A DNA stretch of 64,000 nt from Ulota crispa (GCA_963920765.1 OY987242.1:28358002-28422001), one strand, 5' to 3'; shown: positions 1-12,315, numbered from the stretch's first letter. Notes: generated by a model from the letters alone, not told the origin. Program-made: numbers and translations.

Positions 1-9
1 TCTCTCAAC

Positions 10-845
10 ATGGCTGCGCCTGCACCAAAGAGGACCAAGGGCAATTATGCATGGGTGCAACCTCTCTTATTTGAAGCTCTAGAAGCTGATGGAAGCAATT
101 ACCTCGAATGGAGCATTGACGTGATGGCACACCTTTCCGTAGAAGAATTGGATGCTACGTTGAAGTCAGCAACATTGAAGAACCTCCTAGCATCCTCGTA
201 GTAGAAGGCACTCCTCATACTGAAGAGACACCTAGATATCTCCCTCCGCCAATAATACATTGAGGTAAACAACCCATACAACCTATGGCAACAATTGGAG
301 GCTAGGTTTCATCATGAAAAAACTATCTTCCTCCCTCAAGCTTATAGTGATTGGATTCATCTAAGGGTTATGGACTTCTCCAATTTTTTGGCTTTCACCG
401 CGGAGCTTCATCACATAGCAGCCCAAATGCAACTATGTGGAGAAAAGATTGAAGAGAAGGAACTCATAGCTAAGATTCTATCTACCTTTCCTCCTACTTT
501 TGCTATTTTAGCCCAATAGTACTGCAATATGAGTTTTAAAACTGATTCGAAGTTCATGTCTCATATCTTGCTTGCAGAAAACAACAGCTGCTTTTATTGA
601 AGAACGCTGAGTTCAAACCTGTGAAAGAAGCGCATATTGTGGATATGGCAAGATGAAAACCACGTGGCATAAGGAAACAGCAATCAAAGCAAAATCAAAC
701 TCAATAGTCTTCCTCAAAATCCAAAGACAAGTCATTTGAAAAACCTAACTTTGAAAATATTAAGAGTGATAAGTCTAAGCCACAGCGTGACACTTGTGAT
801 TGTCATAGCTATGGTAAGTCTAGACACTTAGCTAAGGACTGTAGA
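10..845 (+). pseudogene. copia gag remnant
   Basis: Reading starts at ATG 10 (MAAPAPKRTKG...) and runs to a stop near 201, then continues in pieces, notably 295-519, which has the copia gag signature of a helical capsid (YLEWSIDVMAHL; FTAELHHIAAQM). A degenerate CCHC knuckle is at about 794-841 (CDCHSYGKSRHLAKDC): the second cysteine reads Tyr and the glycine before His reads Arg, both explicable by G-to-A changes. Gag would form the particle that packages element RNA. At least three stops or shifts break the frame. Family assignment is strong; exact limits are not. Confidence 0.8.
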
Positions 846-878
846 GCTCTAGAGTACTTTGTAAAATTTTATGAGGAG

Positions 879-2312
879 TTGCAACAGCTTAAGTTTAGAA
901 ATAGGGAAAGTCATACATTAAATGCTCCATCTCTAGATAGTGTAGATCCCGAAAATTATATGGTGAACGCGGATAAGTCCGAGGAACAATGTGATGTTGC
1001 CTTGTTGGACAACGCCAGCACTCATACAATCTTGCAAGATCCAAAGTACTTCACATTTTCCAGCCACGTTGCTGAAGCTTGGCAAAACTATAATGTTATC
1101 ACAATTGCTGGAAGACAAAATTTCCAATTCCGTGAGGGCCAAGCAACTTTAGTATTGCTTGGGGGGACCCCTCTCAAATGTACACACGTAATGTACTCTC
1201 CCAAAGCTCCCCAAAGTCTGATCAGCTACCGGAATCTCAGAGCTAATGGGATCCACGTTCACATAGAGGTGAGGAATAGTAAAGAAGTCTTAGAGTTCAG
1301 GAAAGGGCCGCAATTCCTTGCCACCGTACATGCGGAAGCCAATGGCTTGTATGGACTGAAGATCTCAAGTAGTGCTACGAGCCCTATTGATGACAGTCCA
1401 CTCACAAATAAACATCCCAAGGGATCTGATTTCTCTATGATTTTTCCAACCAAGATTGGAATGTGGCATGGCAAGCTGGGGCACCCCAGAATCACAATAT
1501 TCCGACGCATGCTACCAAAACTTATAGGACATGAAATTAGCCCCAGCAATGCCAACAAAGTGGGCAACTGTACTGCCTACTCTCAAAGAAAGCTGATCCA
1601 GAGGCCATTGCGGTGGAAACTACCAACAGAGTTATTGCCAAGACTTCAAAGACTGCAAGGTGATGTCTGTGGACTCATCAATCCTTTATTAGGACCCTTC
1701 AGGTACTTTTTTGTCCTTGTTGATGCTTCTAGAATGCATTTTGAGGTCTCACTTTTGAATACTAAGAACATGGTCTTTCCAAAGTTATTAGCTATGCTAA
1801 TTAAGTTTTGAACTCATTATCCTGATAGCTCTGTGAAAACCCCAAAAATGGATAACGCTAAGGAATTCGGGTCTCTGAAATTTGAGGACTATTGTGTAGC
1901 ATTGGGTATTACCTTAACTAATTCCATCCTTTATGAGCACTCTCAAAATGGTCTAGTTGAAGCTTTTATTGAAAAGATTCAGCTTATTACCCGACCTCTT
2001 TTTATACATGCCAAATTATCTTCTAGCTTTTGGAGCCATGTAGTGTTCCATGTAGCTACTCCCCTAAAGTTCCGTCCTACTCTATTTAATAATCATTCTC
2101 TTTTAGAGTTAGTATTAGGACAAGTTCCTAATGTTGCTCATTTAAGATCCTTTAGATGCTGTGTTTGGGTCCCCGTAGCAGAGCCTCATAGAAAGACAGT
2201 TGGTATTCATTGTCAAGAGGGTATATGTATAGGCTTTGATTTCCCTAGCATCATTTGCTATGTCATTCCCTTAGTTGGAACTCTTCAAAGAGTTCGATTC
2301 CAAAACTGTTAA
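879..2312 (+). pseudogene. copia pol remnant: protease, GAG-pre-integrase, integrase
   Basis: Open from 879 to 1811 and again from 1833 to 2312. The protease active-site region reads LLDNASTHTIL (usual form D-S-G-A/T). The GAG-pre-integrase motif MWHGKLGHPR lies near 1459-1490, and the integrase core follows (QGDVCGLI...YFFVLVDASR). The second catalytic Asp region is in the 1833 frame (KMDNAKEFGS, usual T-D-N-G-x-E-F), followed by SQNGLVEAFIEKI, where the catalytic Glu stands. The TGA at about 1809 and later shifts inactivate it. The RT half is displaced to 8.5 kb by the inserted gypsy element. Confidence 0.85.
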
Positions 2313-2479
2313 TTTGAAAAAATCCAGTTTTTATCCATAGCAACCTCCAAACCTAGTCCAAGTTTGAAATTTTGAGCTCCAGAGATCTTCACTCTAAACC
2401 TTGACCCTTAAACTGCCTTTGCTGATTCAAAAATTTTTAAGCTTCTGCAGCTCAAGTCCTTTGCTAATAAAATTGTTTG

Positions 2480-2966
2480 TGTCGCGGACATGAATGGATT
2501 GACCTAGAAGGTTTTAGAAGGTTCTAGAGGATTAAAAGGATCTAGAGGATTAAAAGGTTCTAGAAGGCTTTAGAAAGATAAAAAGTCTTAGAAGTTTCTA
2601 GAAGGTTGGAAGCATCTAGAAGGTTAGAAGTTTCTAAAAGACTGGAAGCTTTTAGAAGCTTAAAAGCTTTTAGATGACTGGAAGCTTTTAGCTTGAAGGC
2701 TTCTAGAAGATTGGAAGCCTTTAAAAGGATTGAGGCCTCAACCTTTGGGTATATGTAGGAGTTAAGGCTGAGAGGTTCCTCAGTCTCGACAACTCATTTT
2801 GCCTCCTTTGTCTTTGACCTTCAAGTTTTAGCTTTTTGCTTTGCTCTTGTCTTGTATTAATATTGTCTGAAATACATCTTCAGCCTTGGTTCTAGTATTC
2901 TTCTGCATTCTTGTCTTGATTCCTGACTTCCAAACTTTGTTCTAGTCCTTGAGTTCGTCCTTGACA
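2480..2966 (+). repeat. 5' LTR of the gypsy element
   Basis: 487 bp, TGTCGCGGACATGAATGG... to ...CCTTGACA. It is built largely of short A/G-rich units of the kind TTCTAGAAGG. It is clearly related to 7798-8266, with many point differences and small indels, so the insertion is not recent. Confidence 0.9.
2507..2530 (+). promoter_or_regulatory. decayed heat-shock-element-like array in 5' LTR
   Basis: Alternating GAA/TTC blocks spaced by two bases, as in heat-shock elements (nGAAnnTTCn repeated). In this LTR one TTC block reads TTT, so the array is weaker than its counterpart at 7825-7848. Function is inferred from the motif only. Confidence 0.45.
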
Positions 2967-3200
2967 ATTTGTCAAGGCTGCCTTCAAACATCATTAAAAC
3001 TTTCTGATTTCAAATAAAGCGTGGATTACCCCTCCATTTAAAAACTGTAAAGTGTTTTAGGAGTTGTAGATTATCCACTTCTAACTTGATGGTACTATGC
3101 TAATACAACCCATTTTTTTCTTTTTTCATTTTTTTCTTTTTTTCCAAGCATTCACACTTAAGTTATTTTCAATATATTACTAGACTAGTATTTGTTCATT

Positions 3201-4240
3201 ATGGAGGAAAGAAGTGAAATGGTGATGAGCAATTCGAAGCTCAACATTATTATGTCTGCAATTACTTCCATGAACATTGAGCGCCAACAAATGTTCAAAT
3301 AGACCGAAGATCTCAATATAAGACTTTCTGGCTTGAAGCAAAACTACAACAAGCTATGGAGTGAGGATCTGTTGCTGCACTTATATCAATCATTCAAGCC
3401 AATAATCTTTCAGATTCTATGCTCCAGGCTTCAAGTTCCAGCAAGAGCAAAGAACCAAGGGTCAGTCTTCCAAATAAATTCGACGGCACGCATTCCAAAT
3501 TTTGTGGTTTTGTCAACCAAATTTGGCTTATTACGCTCCTTCAATCCCAACGATATTCGACAAACGCAGCTTGCATTGGATTGATGGGGACATTGTTATC
3601 CGGACAAGCGCTTTCTTGATTTGCATCGCTTTTTGAAAAAAACTCTCTAATACTCAACAATTTAAAAGCATTTCTGGACGCGTTTGAAGAAGCATTTGAC
3701 AAACATGACAATATACGTTCTGCAACAATAAAAATCTGAAGCTTACGACAAGGACAGCGTTCAACATTAGTCTATGCTTCCAAGTTTTGTCAGCTAGCAT
3801 GCAACATCAATTGAGGAGAGCAAGCTTTAATAAGCCAATTCTATTATGGCTTATGGGACAAAGTGAAGGATTTATTACTTTTATTATCAGATACTACAAC
3901 GTTGAACGATGCTATTAGTCAAGTTGTTAAATGCAACAATTGATTATTCGAACGACAACTACATAAACGAAGCTGAACTACGCCGCGACTATATAAGAGT
4001 TATTCTGCATTTTTTTCAATTTTAAGTATTGGCAATTGGACAGAATCAAAAGACGTGCAAATTGATGGAGTTCAATTTAAACATCTTACGGAGCAAGAAA
4101 AGAAACGCCGACGCGAAGAAAGATTATGTCTCTATTGCGGAAAAGAAAGACATAAAGTTAGCAATTGTCTTGAAAATCAACGACGCACGACGCAACATCA
4201 GAGCACAAGATACGAAAACGACAAAGTTCAGCCATAATAG
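3201..4240 (+). pseudogene. gypsy gag remnant
   Basis: Starts at ATG 3201 (MEERSEMVMSNSKLN...), with an early stop near 3300, then runs in broken frames. A CCHC zinc knuckle is clear at 4127-4168 (CLYCGKERHKVSNC: C-x2-C-x4-H-x4-C); the residue before His is Arg rather than the usual Gly. Basic stretches (KKRRREER) precede it. Gag would bind and package element RNA. It is non-functional because of stops. Confidence 0.8.
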
Positions 4241-4245
4241 AGACT

Positions 4246-7200
4246 GTGCGGCTGGATTCGGCAGTATCATCAATATTTTCAGGTCCTGTACTATCCGCAA
4301 ATCCTACTCCTTGCTTTACTGTATCCATACGTCTGGATTCAAAAAATATTAAAATTCAAGCCTTGATTAATTCAAGAGCCTCAGCTTGTTTCATTGATGA
4401 ATTTTTTGTAAAACGTCATAAAATTTCTACTATCCAAAATTCAAAAGCCGTTTACGTTGAAATTATTGATGGATAACCGTTATCTTCTGGCAATATTACC
4501 CATGAAACAATTCCTTTACGAATAATAATAAAAAACCATAGTAGCCATATGGTCTACAATATTATCTGTTTTCCGTCTAATCCTGTGATTTTAGAACTTT
4601 CATGACTTGAAAAATTTAATCCTCAAATTGATTGGACAAATTGTAGCGTTACCTTTTTACTTAAAAAATCTTTTACAGGTACACTAATGATTACAGCCAA
4701 AAACCCTTCCAGCCAAAAAACATCAAAAATTTTATATTTTGGAGCTCGAGCATTTATAGAAACCGCTAAAGACGCTGATATATTTGTGCCTTATACAATT
4801 CTAGTATCTGAGCAAATCACTACAATAACTTTGCTTCCAAAGGAGTACAAAGAATATCAAGACATTTTTGAGAAAAAAAATGCGGATATTTTGCCCAAGC
4901 GTCGACCATATGATTGCGCAATCGACCTTCTAAATAATGCTCAATCACCTTTTGGTCCTATATACAATTTGTCGCAAAATGAGCTATTTGCATTGAAAGA
5001 ATATTTTGACGAAAATTTGGCAAAAAACTTCATCCAACACTCCGAGTCTCCAGCTGGTGCACGTATCTTATTTGTGAAAAAGAAAGATAGATCCTTACAT
5101 ATGTGTGTGGACTACTGTAAGTTCAATAATGTGACAATCAAAAATCGATATCCCTTACATCTAAACAGCGAGCTTCTGGATCAAGTCGGGCAAGCAAAGA
5201 TTTATACAAAAATTGATCTAAGAGGAGCTTATAATCTTGTACAAATCAAAGAAGGTGATAAATAGAAAACAGCTTTTCAAACAAGGTATGATCATTTTGA
5301 ATATAACAACATGCCTTTTGGACTTACAAATGCACCAACTATCTTTCAACATCTCATGAATGATATATTCAGAAAATTCTTGGACGATTTTGTTGTTTGC
5401 TACCTAGACGACATTCTAATATATTCCAAAGATATAATTCAACATGGAAAACATGTGAAGCTAGTACTTAAAAAGTTTTGCAATACCGGCCTATACGCTA
5501 TACTTGAAAAGTGTGTTTTTCACACTATTGAAATGGAATTTTTTGGTTACATTGTTTTGAACAATGGCGTTTCTATGGATTCCAAAAAAATTCAAGCTGT
5601 ACCGGATTGGGCAATTCCAAAAACGGTACGCGATGTTCAGTGTTTCTTTGGTTTTGCAAATTTCTATTAAATTTTCATCAAAAATAATTATCAAATTGCT
5701 ACTCCACTTACACCGTTTACATACAAGGATAAATTGGAGTGGAATCCAGAAATAGACATGGCATTCCAAACATTGATGCAAGCTTTTATTACAGCTCCGA
5801 TAGTGGTCCATCCGGGCCTTTCCAAACCTTTTTTTATGGAGACAGATGCTTCGGATATTGCATTAGGCACAGTATTATCACAGCCAAGAGAAGACGAAAA
5901 ACTTCATTCAGTTGCTTTTCATTCAAAAAAATTTAGCGCCGCCGATATTAACTATAAAATACACCATAAAGAGTTAATTGCTATTGTGAATTTTTTTCAA
6001 GAATGGCGTCATTTATTTGAAGGCGCCGCACATCAAGTGACAATATACACAGATCACAAAAACCTCGATTATTTTATGTTTATTTGTGTTTTGAATTGTT
6101 AACAAACCCGTTAGAATATGTCTCTATCTGGGTTTGATTTTAACATTATACATCAACCCAAAAAACTACAAGGGTTATCTGATGCTTTATCTAAAAGATC
6201 CAACTTTATGCCTAAAGAAGGAAAAGCAACATATGACTAATAACAAACGACGCTTTTGAAGCCTGAACGCTTTCATTTACAAACAACTCAAATCTTGTTT
6301 CTAGTTAATTCCAATTTTCTTGATCAAATCCGAGCAGCCTTAGCTACAAATTCTTTAGTACTTAATATCGAGCAACGCTTCATCAACACTGCAAAGGATT
6401 TTAGCAAATTCAAGATTGAGAGAAAATGTCTGTATTTTGAAGAACGCCTCTATATTCCTGACGGACCACATCGCCTTCAAATCATGCAAACACGCCATGA
6501 TCTTCCAGTCGTTTGACACTTTGGATTCAATAAAACGTTAAAACTCATTTCTCGTGATTTTTAGTGGCTTCAAATGTAAAAAATCATCAAAGACTTTGTA
6601 CTATCTTGTGATATTTGTTCTCGTTGAAGGAATCCGCGACATCAACTGTACGGACTTTTACAACCTTTACCAATGTTGAAGCAACCATGATCATCTGTTT
6701 CTATCGATTTTATTACAGATTTACCAATTTCGATTAAATTTTATTTTATTTGCGTGATAGTCGATCAGTTTTCAAAAATAATACATTTTGTTCCATGCAA
6801 GAAGACGATTGCGGGAGAAGAAATAGCTAAGCTTTTTATCAACAATATTTATTATTATCCTGGATTACCCAAAAACATTGTATCGGACAGAGGATCTCAA
6901 TTCATCTCCAAATTTTGACAATCATTATTCAAGATCTTGCAAGTGAAGATCAAACTTTCATCAGCATTTCATCTTCAAATCAATAGTCAAACTGAACGGG
7001 TAAATCAAGTTTTGGAGCAATATTTAAGGTGCACTATAAATTATCAACAAGACAATTGGGCATCTTTACTGCCATTTGCAAAGTTTGCATACAACAGCAG
7101 CAAACATACATCAACTCAATGGACTCCATTTTATACTAACTATGGCTTTTATCCAAAAATTGATATGTTACCAATTTAGAAGGGAAGATTTCTGCAGCAG

Positions 7201-7669
7201 AAAATCTAGCAAGACATTTAAAGGAGTTACACACAACAATGCAAGCTCATTTAGAGAAAGCTCAAGTACATTATAAGGATTGTGCTGATGTGAGAAGAAA
7301 AGAGCAACTAAAGTTTTGAATTGATGATAAAGTGTGGCTGCTGCAATGTAATATTAAAACAATTCGTCTAAAAAACAAACTTGATTTTTGCTGAATTTGG
7401 CCATTTGTTATTGAAAAAAAAATCAATGCTGATGCATATCAACTACAACTACCGGTGTTAATGAAGGTACATCTTGTATTTCATGTTTTACTTTTGGAAA
7501 CTTATAAGAAATCTAATTTTCCTAAAAGAGTTCAACCTCTGCCGCCTTATATTGAAGTAGATGGTATCATAGAGTATGAAGTTGAAAAAGTGTTAGATTC
7601 AAAGATACGGAGAAAACAAATTGAATATTTTATTCATTGGCGTGGATATCCAATTAGTGAACGTACGTA
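4246..7669 (+). pseudogene. gypsy pol remnant: PR-RT-RNaseH-INT-chromodomain
   Basis: Protease at about 4330-4420 reads ALINSRASACFID where D-S-G-A is expected, so the catalytic Asp and the Gly are lost. RT is at 4850-5670, with the catalytic box YLDDILIYS intact near 5401-5430. RNase H is at 5734-6102 (METDASDIALG). Integrase covers about 6300-7200, with Asp positions in SIDFITDLP and SDRGSQF and the Glu in SQTERVNQVLEQ. A chromodomain ends the protein at 7560-7669 (YEVEKVLDSKIRRKQ, then YFIHWRGYP); such domains steer integration by reading histone marks. In-frame stops include 5263-5265 (TAG where Trp is expected), 5668-5670, 6100-6102 and 6514-6516. Family call is firm; no product is possible. 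Confidence 0.92.
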
Positions 7670-7797
7670 AAAACCAGCTTCAAACTTAACTAACGCACTT
7701 TTGAAAATCCAAAAATTTCATTGCCAACATCCATTCAAACTAAGAGCAACGACAGTGTGAACTCCTCGAAGGATTTTGGAGCTAGAACGGGAGGTAA

Positions 7798-8266
7798 TGT
7801 CACGGACATGAACGGATTGACTTAGAAGGTTCTAGAAGGTTCTAGAGGATTAAAAAGATCTAGAGGATTAGAAGGTTCTAAAAAGCTTTAAAAAAATAAA
7901 AAGTCTTAGAAGTTTCTAGAAGGTTAGAAGCTTTTAAAAGATTGGAAACCTTTAGAAGCTTAAAAGCTTCTAGATGACTGGAAGCTTTTAGCTTGAAGGC
8001 TTCTAGAAGCTTGGAAGCCTCTAGAAAAATTGAAGCCTCAACCTTTGAATATATATAGGAGTCGAGGCTGAGAAGTTCTTCAATTTCAACAACTCATCTT
8101 GCCTCTTTAATCTTTGGCCTTCAAACATTAGCCTTTTGCCTTGCTCTTGTCTTGTATCATTATCATTTAGAATACATCTTCAGTATTGGTTCTAGTATTC
8201 CTCTACATTCTTATTTTGATTCCTGACACTCAAACTTTGTTCTAATCTTTGAATCCATCCTTGACA
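7798..8266 (+). repeat. 3' LTR of the gypsy element
   Basis: 469 bp counterpart of 2480-2966, starting TGTCACGGACATGAACGG and ending TTGACA. It follows a polypurine tract and is followed by the putative target duplication GCTTG. Confidence 0.9.
7825..7848 (+). promoter_or_regulatory. heat-shock-element-like array in 3' LTR
   Basis: GAAGGTTCTAGAAGGTTC followed by TAGAGG: five alternating GAA/TTC-type blocks at 5-bp steps, the layout bound by trimeric heat-shock factor. Further TTCTAGAAG units follow through the first half of the LTR. Position in the LTR upstream region fits a U3 enhancer. No functional evidence. Confidence 0.5.
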
Positions 8267-10084
8267 GCTTGATGGTTTTAATTATACCACTAGAGCCACT
8301 AGCAATCCACTCCCCCGTATTGGTCCTTCACTAGTCATTGTTGTGCCTAAAAAGTATAACCTTGATCCAAACTCAATCCTACCTTCTTCCAAAGTACCAC
8401 AAACTAACCCTCTCAGTCTTCATAATGATCTCTTGTTCCCCTCTGACCATGATCCATCCTTCATCTGTATCCTAGCCAAAACTGACTTAGTGCTCACTTT
8501 TGTCACTCCAATTACTACCTCTAGTTTTAATTCTGTTACACTAGAAGATGCCAAAGTAAGTTTTGACTAGCTCCAAAGGTGACTCAGTGCTCACTTTTGT
8601 CACTCCAATTACTACCTCTGGTTTTTATTCTCTTACACTAAATGATGCCAAAGCAAGTTTTTACTGGCTCCAAATGTTAGAAGCCTTAAATGCTGAGTAT
8701 TTTTTCCTTAGAAAGCATGGTGTCTTTGGTCCCTTAGTCACTAATCTTCCTAAGAAGCCTGTTGGTTTCAAACTCATTTTTACCAAGAAACAAAACACCC
8801 AAAGGCATGTCGTTCAATATAAAATCCGTTTAGTTGCCCAAGGATTCATTCAAAGACTTAGAGTGGATTATAACTTCACATTTTCTCCTATTATGGACTT
8901 GGGCACTTTTCGCTACTTGTTAGGTACGGCTATACAGTACTTTTTAGAAACCCAACTCCTTGATGTTGTTACTACCTATCCTTATGGTTCCTTAGATGCT
9001 GACATACATATTAGGCTTCCACTTGACTTCTTTTTGGAGACTCCTCCAGAGGACACTCAGGGATCCTATTCTAGACTCAAACTCCAGAAAGCTTTTTATG
9101 GTCTAAAATAAGCCGATAGGATGTGGTATAAGCACTTACATGACTTCTTGCTTCACCACAAATTCCAACATGATCAAACTCTACCATGTCTCTTCACTTT
9201 GAAGGAGATTACCGATTTTGTTATTATTATAGTACATGTGGATGACCTTAACCTTGTAGGCACCTCAAGCACTTGGTAGCATGCCATGAGCTTATTTACC
9301 ACTCAATTTGAGATGAAGTTGTTAGATTAGACTACTTTTTGCCTAGGACTTCAGGTGGATTATTTACATAATGGGAGTATTTTTCTCCATCAAACCACTT
9401 ACGCTCAAACCTTGTTGAAAAGGTTCCATATGGACCAAGCTAGTCCATTTTCTGACCCCATGATGAGGCAAAGTAGAACATTTGATGATTCCTACCATAC
9501 TTGTGAGGAGGAGGAGGAGTTCTATGACAAGAACAGGTACCTCGCAGTTGTAGGAGCTCTTTTGTACTTGTCTACATACACACATCTAGATATTTCTTTT
9601 GCCATAAGTGTGCTTGCTAGACACGGCTAGAAACCAAGAGTGTGTCACTGGAATGGAGTCAAGCATCTACTCCGATACCTCAGAGGCACTGAAGACTTGA
9701 GCCTATACTACACCACAAGTAGAACCCCAAAAATCACTGGGCACGCTGATGCTGATTCATCAAGACCGATTGAGTTAAACATATCTGCCCTCAACTATTT
9801 GGATTCACTCAAAATCTCATACAAGGTGGACAAATTGAGGTCAAGAATATTGATTCAGCCCACAATATAGCTGATATGCCATTGGATTTTACCATGTGAA
9901 TGGATTGTTGAAGGTGTTGTATTCTTTTTCCTTCATCTATGGTTTTATCCTTAATCATCAACAAGGTTTTTCCGGATAAGATTTTCATGAGGCCACAACC
10001 ATATATCTTACAAGATTATGAGAATTATCATATAGAACATGGTTGTTTAGGTCTACATACAACTATGTGTCAATCAAGGAGGAG
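8267..10084 (+). mobile_element. Ty1/copia retrotransposon, 3' part (RT, RNase H)
   Basis: Continuation of the copia element after the gypsy insertion. It carries the RT and RNase H halves of pol and ends with a purine tract (CAAGGAGGAG) at 10075-10084, just before a TGTTGAG LTR start. Confidence 0.88.
8563..9890 (+). pseudogene. copia pol remnant: reverse transcriptase and RNase H
   Basis: The RT fingers and palm are readable in 8563-9111 (KKPVGFKLIFTKKQN, then YKIRLVAQGFIQR; FSPIMDLGTFRYLL). The catalytic box appears in the next segment as VDDLNLVG near 9238-9261. RNase H-linked motifs follow in 9355-9870: RYLAVVGALLYLS, then VKHLLRYLRGTEDLSLYY and GHADADSS. Stops at 9109-9111, 9328-9330 and 9628-9630 break the frame. 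This is the C-terminal half of the pol whose integrase is at 1.8-2.3 kb. Confidence 0.87.
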
Positions 10085-10400
10085 TGTTGAGATAAGTATT
10101 TTATTAATACGCTCTCCATATAGTTAACTAGAATTCACTGGATTTTATTTAATAAAGGGATTCCATGGACCAATAGTAGAGAAGGACTTTTACTTTCTAT
10201 TTTTTGTCTTCCCTTGTATATAGTAGGCAAACCTTACTTGGATAATTACACTTGTTACTTCTTCTCCTTGCATACTTTGATATATCTCTTTTGTGTCCTT
10301 GTTGTGTTTCCTATTCCCAACTCTTTCTGTAGAGTTTGTAGCTCTATCGCAATAAAGGGTTAATTTACATGCAGTAAGCAGCTGCCACATCGCTCCTGCA
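10085..10400 (+). repeat. copia 3' LTR (right boundary approximate)
   Basis: Begins TGTTGAGATAAGTATT directly after the polypurine tract. Because the 5' LTR is outside the window the right end cannot be fixed by comparison; a CA end near 10400 is plausible. An AATAAAGG motif near 10350 could be its poly(A) signal. Confidence 0.6.
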
Positions 10401-10610
10401 TTCATAAGAGCTGCTAACTCAGCTGGAGGTAATTCCGTCTAGTGGGTTCTCCGAGGCGGGTACAAACTGCAGCCTCTATGACCGTGTTAGAGATTCCTAT
10501 GTCTGTTACCCAGGATGTCCTATAACCGTGGGGCAAAGTGGCGCCGCAGTCTCATCTTGCAGCCCTTTCCATCCCTCAATTGCGCAACTCTCAATTTTTT
10601 GCTTTATTTG
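10401..10610. other. junction sequence between copia and plastid insertion
   Basis: About 200 bp of mixed-composition DNA (GCTGCTAACTCAGCTGG..., GGCGCCGCAGTC...). No gene recognised. It may include the end of the copia LTR. Confidence 0.4.
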
Positions 10611-10739
10611 CAGAAAGTAAAAAAACTATATTAATTTTTTTAGATAAATCTTCTATAATTTGTAAAAAAAAATAGTTTAGCTTTTTTTGTTAGATACTAG
10701 ATATATTTAATAAATTTTAGGAGATGTTACTATGAATCG

Positions 10740-11225
10740 TGAATCTGAATGGCTTTTATTTCCTTAAAAATTATTCAAAATCCAAGTACATGTTTTTTAT
10801 TTTTAATAAAAACTAATATTATTATTAGTATGATTTTTGGATTGTTTTATTTTTCATAAGCTTTCTTTTCTAAAACTACTTAAAATTAACTTGTTAATAT
10901 ATTCACTTTTTTTCATTAGATTTTTTTACTTCTATGATTTTTTATATTAAAAAACTCAAAAGAAATGAATGTAGTTTTTTTATCATATAATATTAATAAA
11001 TACATAAATGTAATAAATATGTTTATTCTTATTCTTGAATTTTATGAAGCCTTTTTTTTCATTTATTAAATCATAGAAAAAAATTTATTTAAAAAACTTA
11101 CCCAAGTTTTTTATTTTCCTAATTTTTTATGAAATAAGTTGGGATAACAATACATTCTATTTTATAATGTAGTAGATTAAAAAAGCTACAAAGTTTAACA
11201 ATTAATTCAAGTCACACACTCCCAT
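10740..11225 (-). pseudogene. petD: petD exon 1 and 5' part of its group II intron (plastid-derived)
   Basis: Reading the minus strand, ATGGGAGT at 11225-11218 is followed by GTGTGACTTG, the conserved 5' end of a group II intron. petD in land-plant plastids has exactly such a tiny first exon, and it lies about 200 bp after the petB stop here, the expected spacing. The following AT-rich DNA would be intron; exon 2 is not present. Lower limit is arbitrary. Confidence 0.65.
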
Positions 11226-11425
11226 AATTAAATTTGTCTCAAAAAATAAACATATATTTTATTTAAATAAAACTTTTAAATAAAATACAAAAAATCCATA
11301 ATTTTTTTTAAAGACCTAAAGTACTAGAAAACTAATGGCAATAAATAATTTTGATTTGTAGTAATTTTTTTATATTAAAAAAACACCTACATTATATAAA
11401 TTTGTTAAAATTACATTCTAATAAT

Positions 11426-11695
<270 letters not shown>

Positions 11696-11941
11696 TTAAT
11701 AACTATATTTATCTATATACACTTTTATATATACAAATATATATAAATTAAAATGACATAAATGAAAATATAAAAAATATATAAAATTAAAGAGATAATT
11801 GAAAAAACTTATTTTGATAAAAAAGAATTTTCTGGAAAATCAACAAGTAGAAATAAAGTTTATTTTAATAATAATAAAAATTATTGAAATTAAATATCAA
11901 ATTAAAAAATATTTAAAAACATATTGAAGTAATAAAAAAAT

Positions 11942-12230
11942 GGTTACATTTTAATAAAATTTTATTTTTATGGAATAAAACAATAGTTTTAAATTTTTAT
12001 ATTTCTTTTATTCAATTGATTTGTAATAAAACTACTATTAGTATTGGACAACCGTTAAAAATTGCAATAGTAAAAGGAAGTATTTTACATTCACATCTTG
12101 GAAACAAAATTACTATTTATAAAATGAATTCAAAAAAATAAAAACAAGATGTAAATTTGGGCATCGACAACTTTTTGCACAATTTGTAGTAGATTCAATC
12201 TATTTAGACGGAAAAGAATTATATAAATAA
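11942..12230 (+). pseudogene. rpl21: rpl21 fragment (plastid ribosomal protein L21)
   Basis: The plus strand gives [20 protein letters not shown], then [19 protein letters not shown], then after a one-base shift in an A-run near 12138 [19 protein letters not shown] and a stop at 12228-12230. The IVKG, ITIYKM and GHRQ motifs are those of plastid L21. The N-terminus is not recognisable. The shift and missing start make it a pseudogene of nuclear-inserted plastid DNA. Confidence 0.85.
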
Positions 12231-12315
12231 AAATATATAAAAATATTTGAGAATACAAAGTAAAATATAAACTAAAAAAAGTTTAAAAATCTACATCTAA
12301 AAGGAATTTTTATTT

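Larger units (their letters stand above)
1..2479 (+). mobile_element. Ty1/copia retrotransposon, 5' part (interrupted)
   Basis: Left half of a copia element: gag, zinc knuckle, aspartic protease, GAG-pre-integrase and integrase segments follow in the copia order. The gag start codon is at position 10, so the 5' LTR and primer site lie outside the window. The element breaks off at 2479, where a gypsy element begins, and resumes at 8267 with reverse transcriptase. The order integrase before RT is diagnostic of copia. Many stops and frameshifts make it non-functional. Confidence 0.9.
2480..8266 (+). mobile_element. Ty3/gypsy chromovirus, full-length, inactive, nested in copia
   Basis: A complete gypsy element of 5.79 kb. 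Two related LTRs (2480-2966 and 7798-8266) begin TGTC and end TTGACA. The flanking pentamers are GTTTG (2475-2479) and GCTTG (8267-8271), a 4/5 match expected of an aged 5-bp target duplication. Internal order is gag, protease, RT, RNase H, integrase, chromodomain, which is gypsy order; the C-terminal chromodomain places it in the chromoviruses. A purine tract (GAACGGGAGGTAA) precedes the 3' LTR. All coding parts carry stops, so it is dead. I could not recognise a clean primer-binding site after the 5' LTR. Confidence 0.93.
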
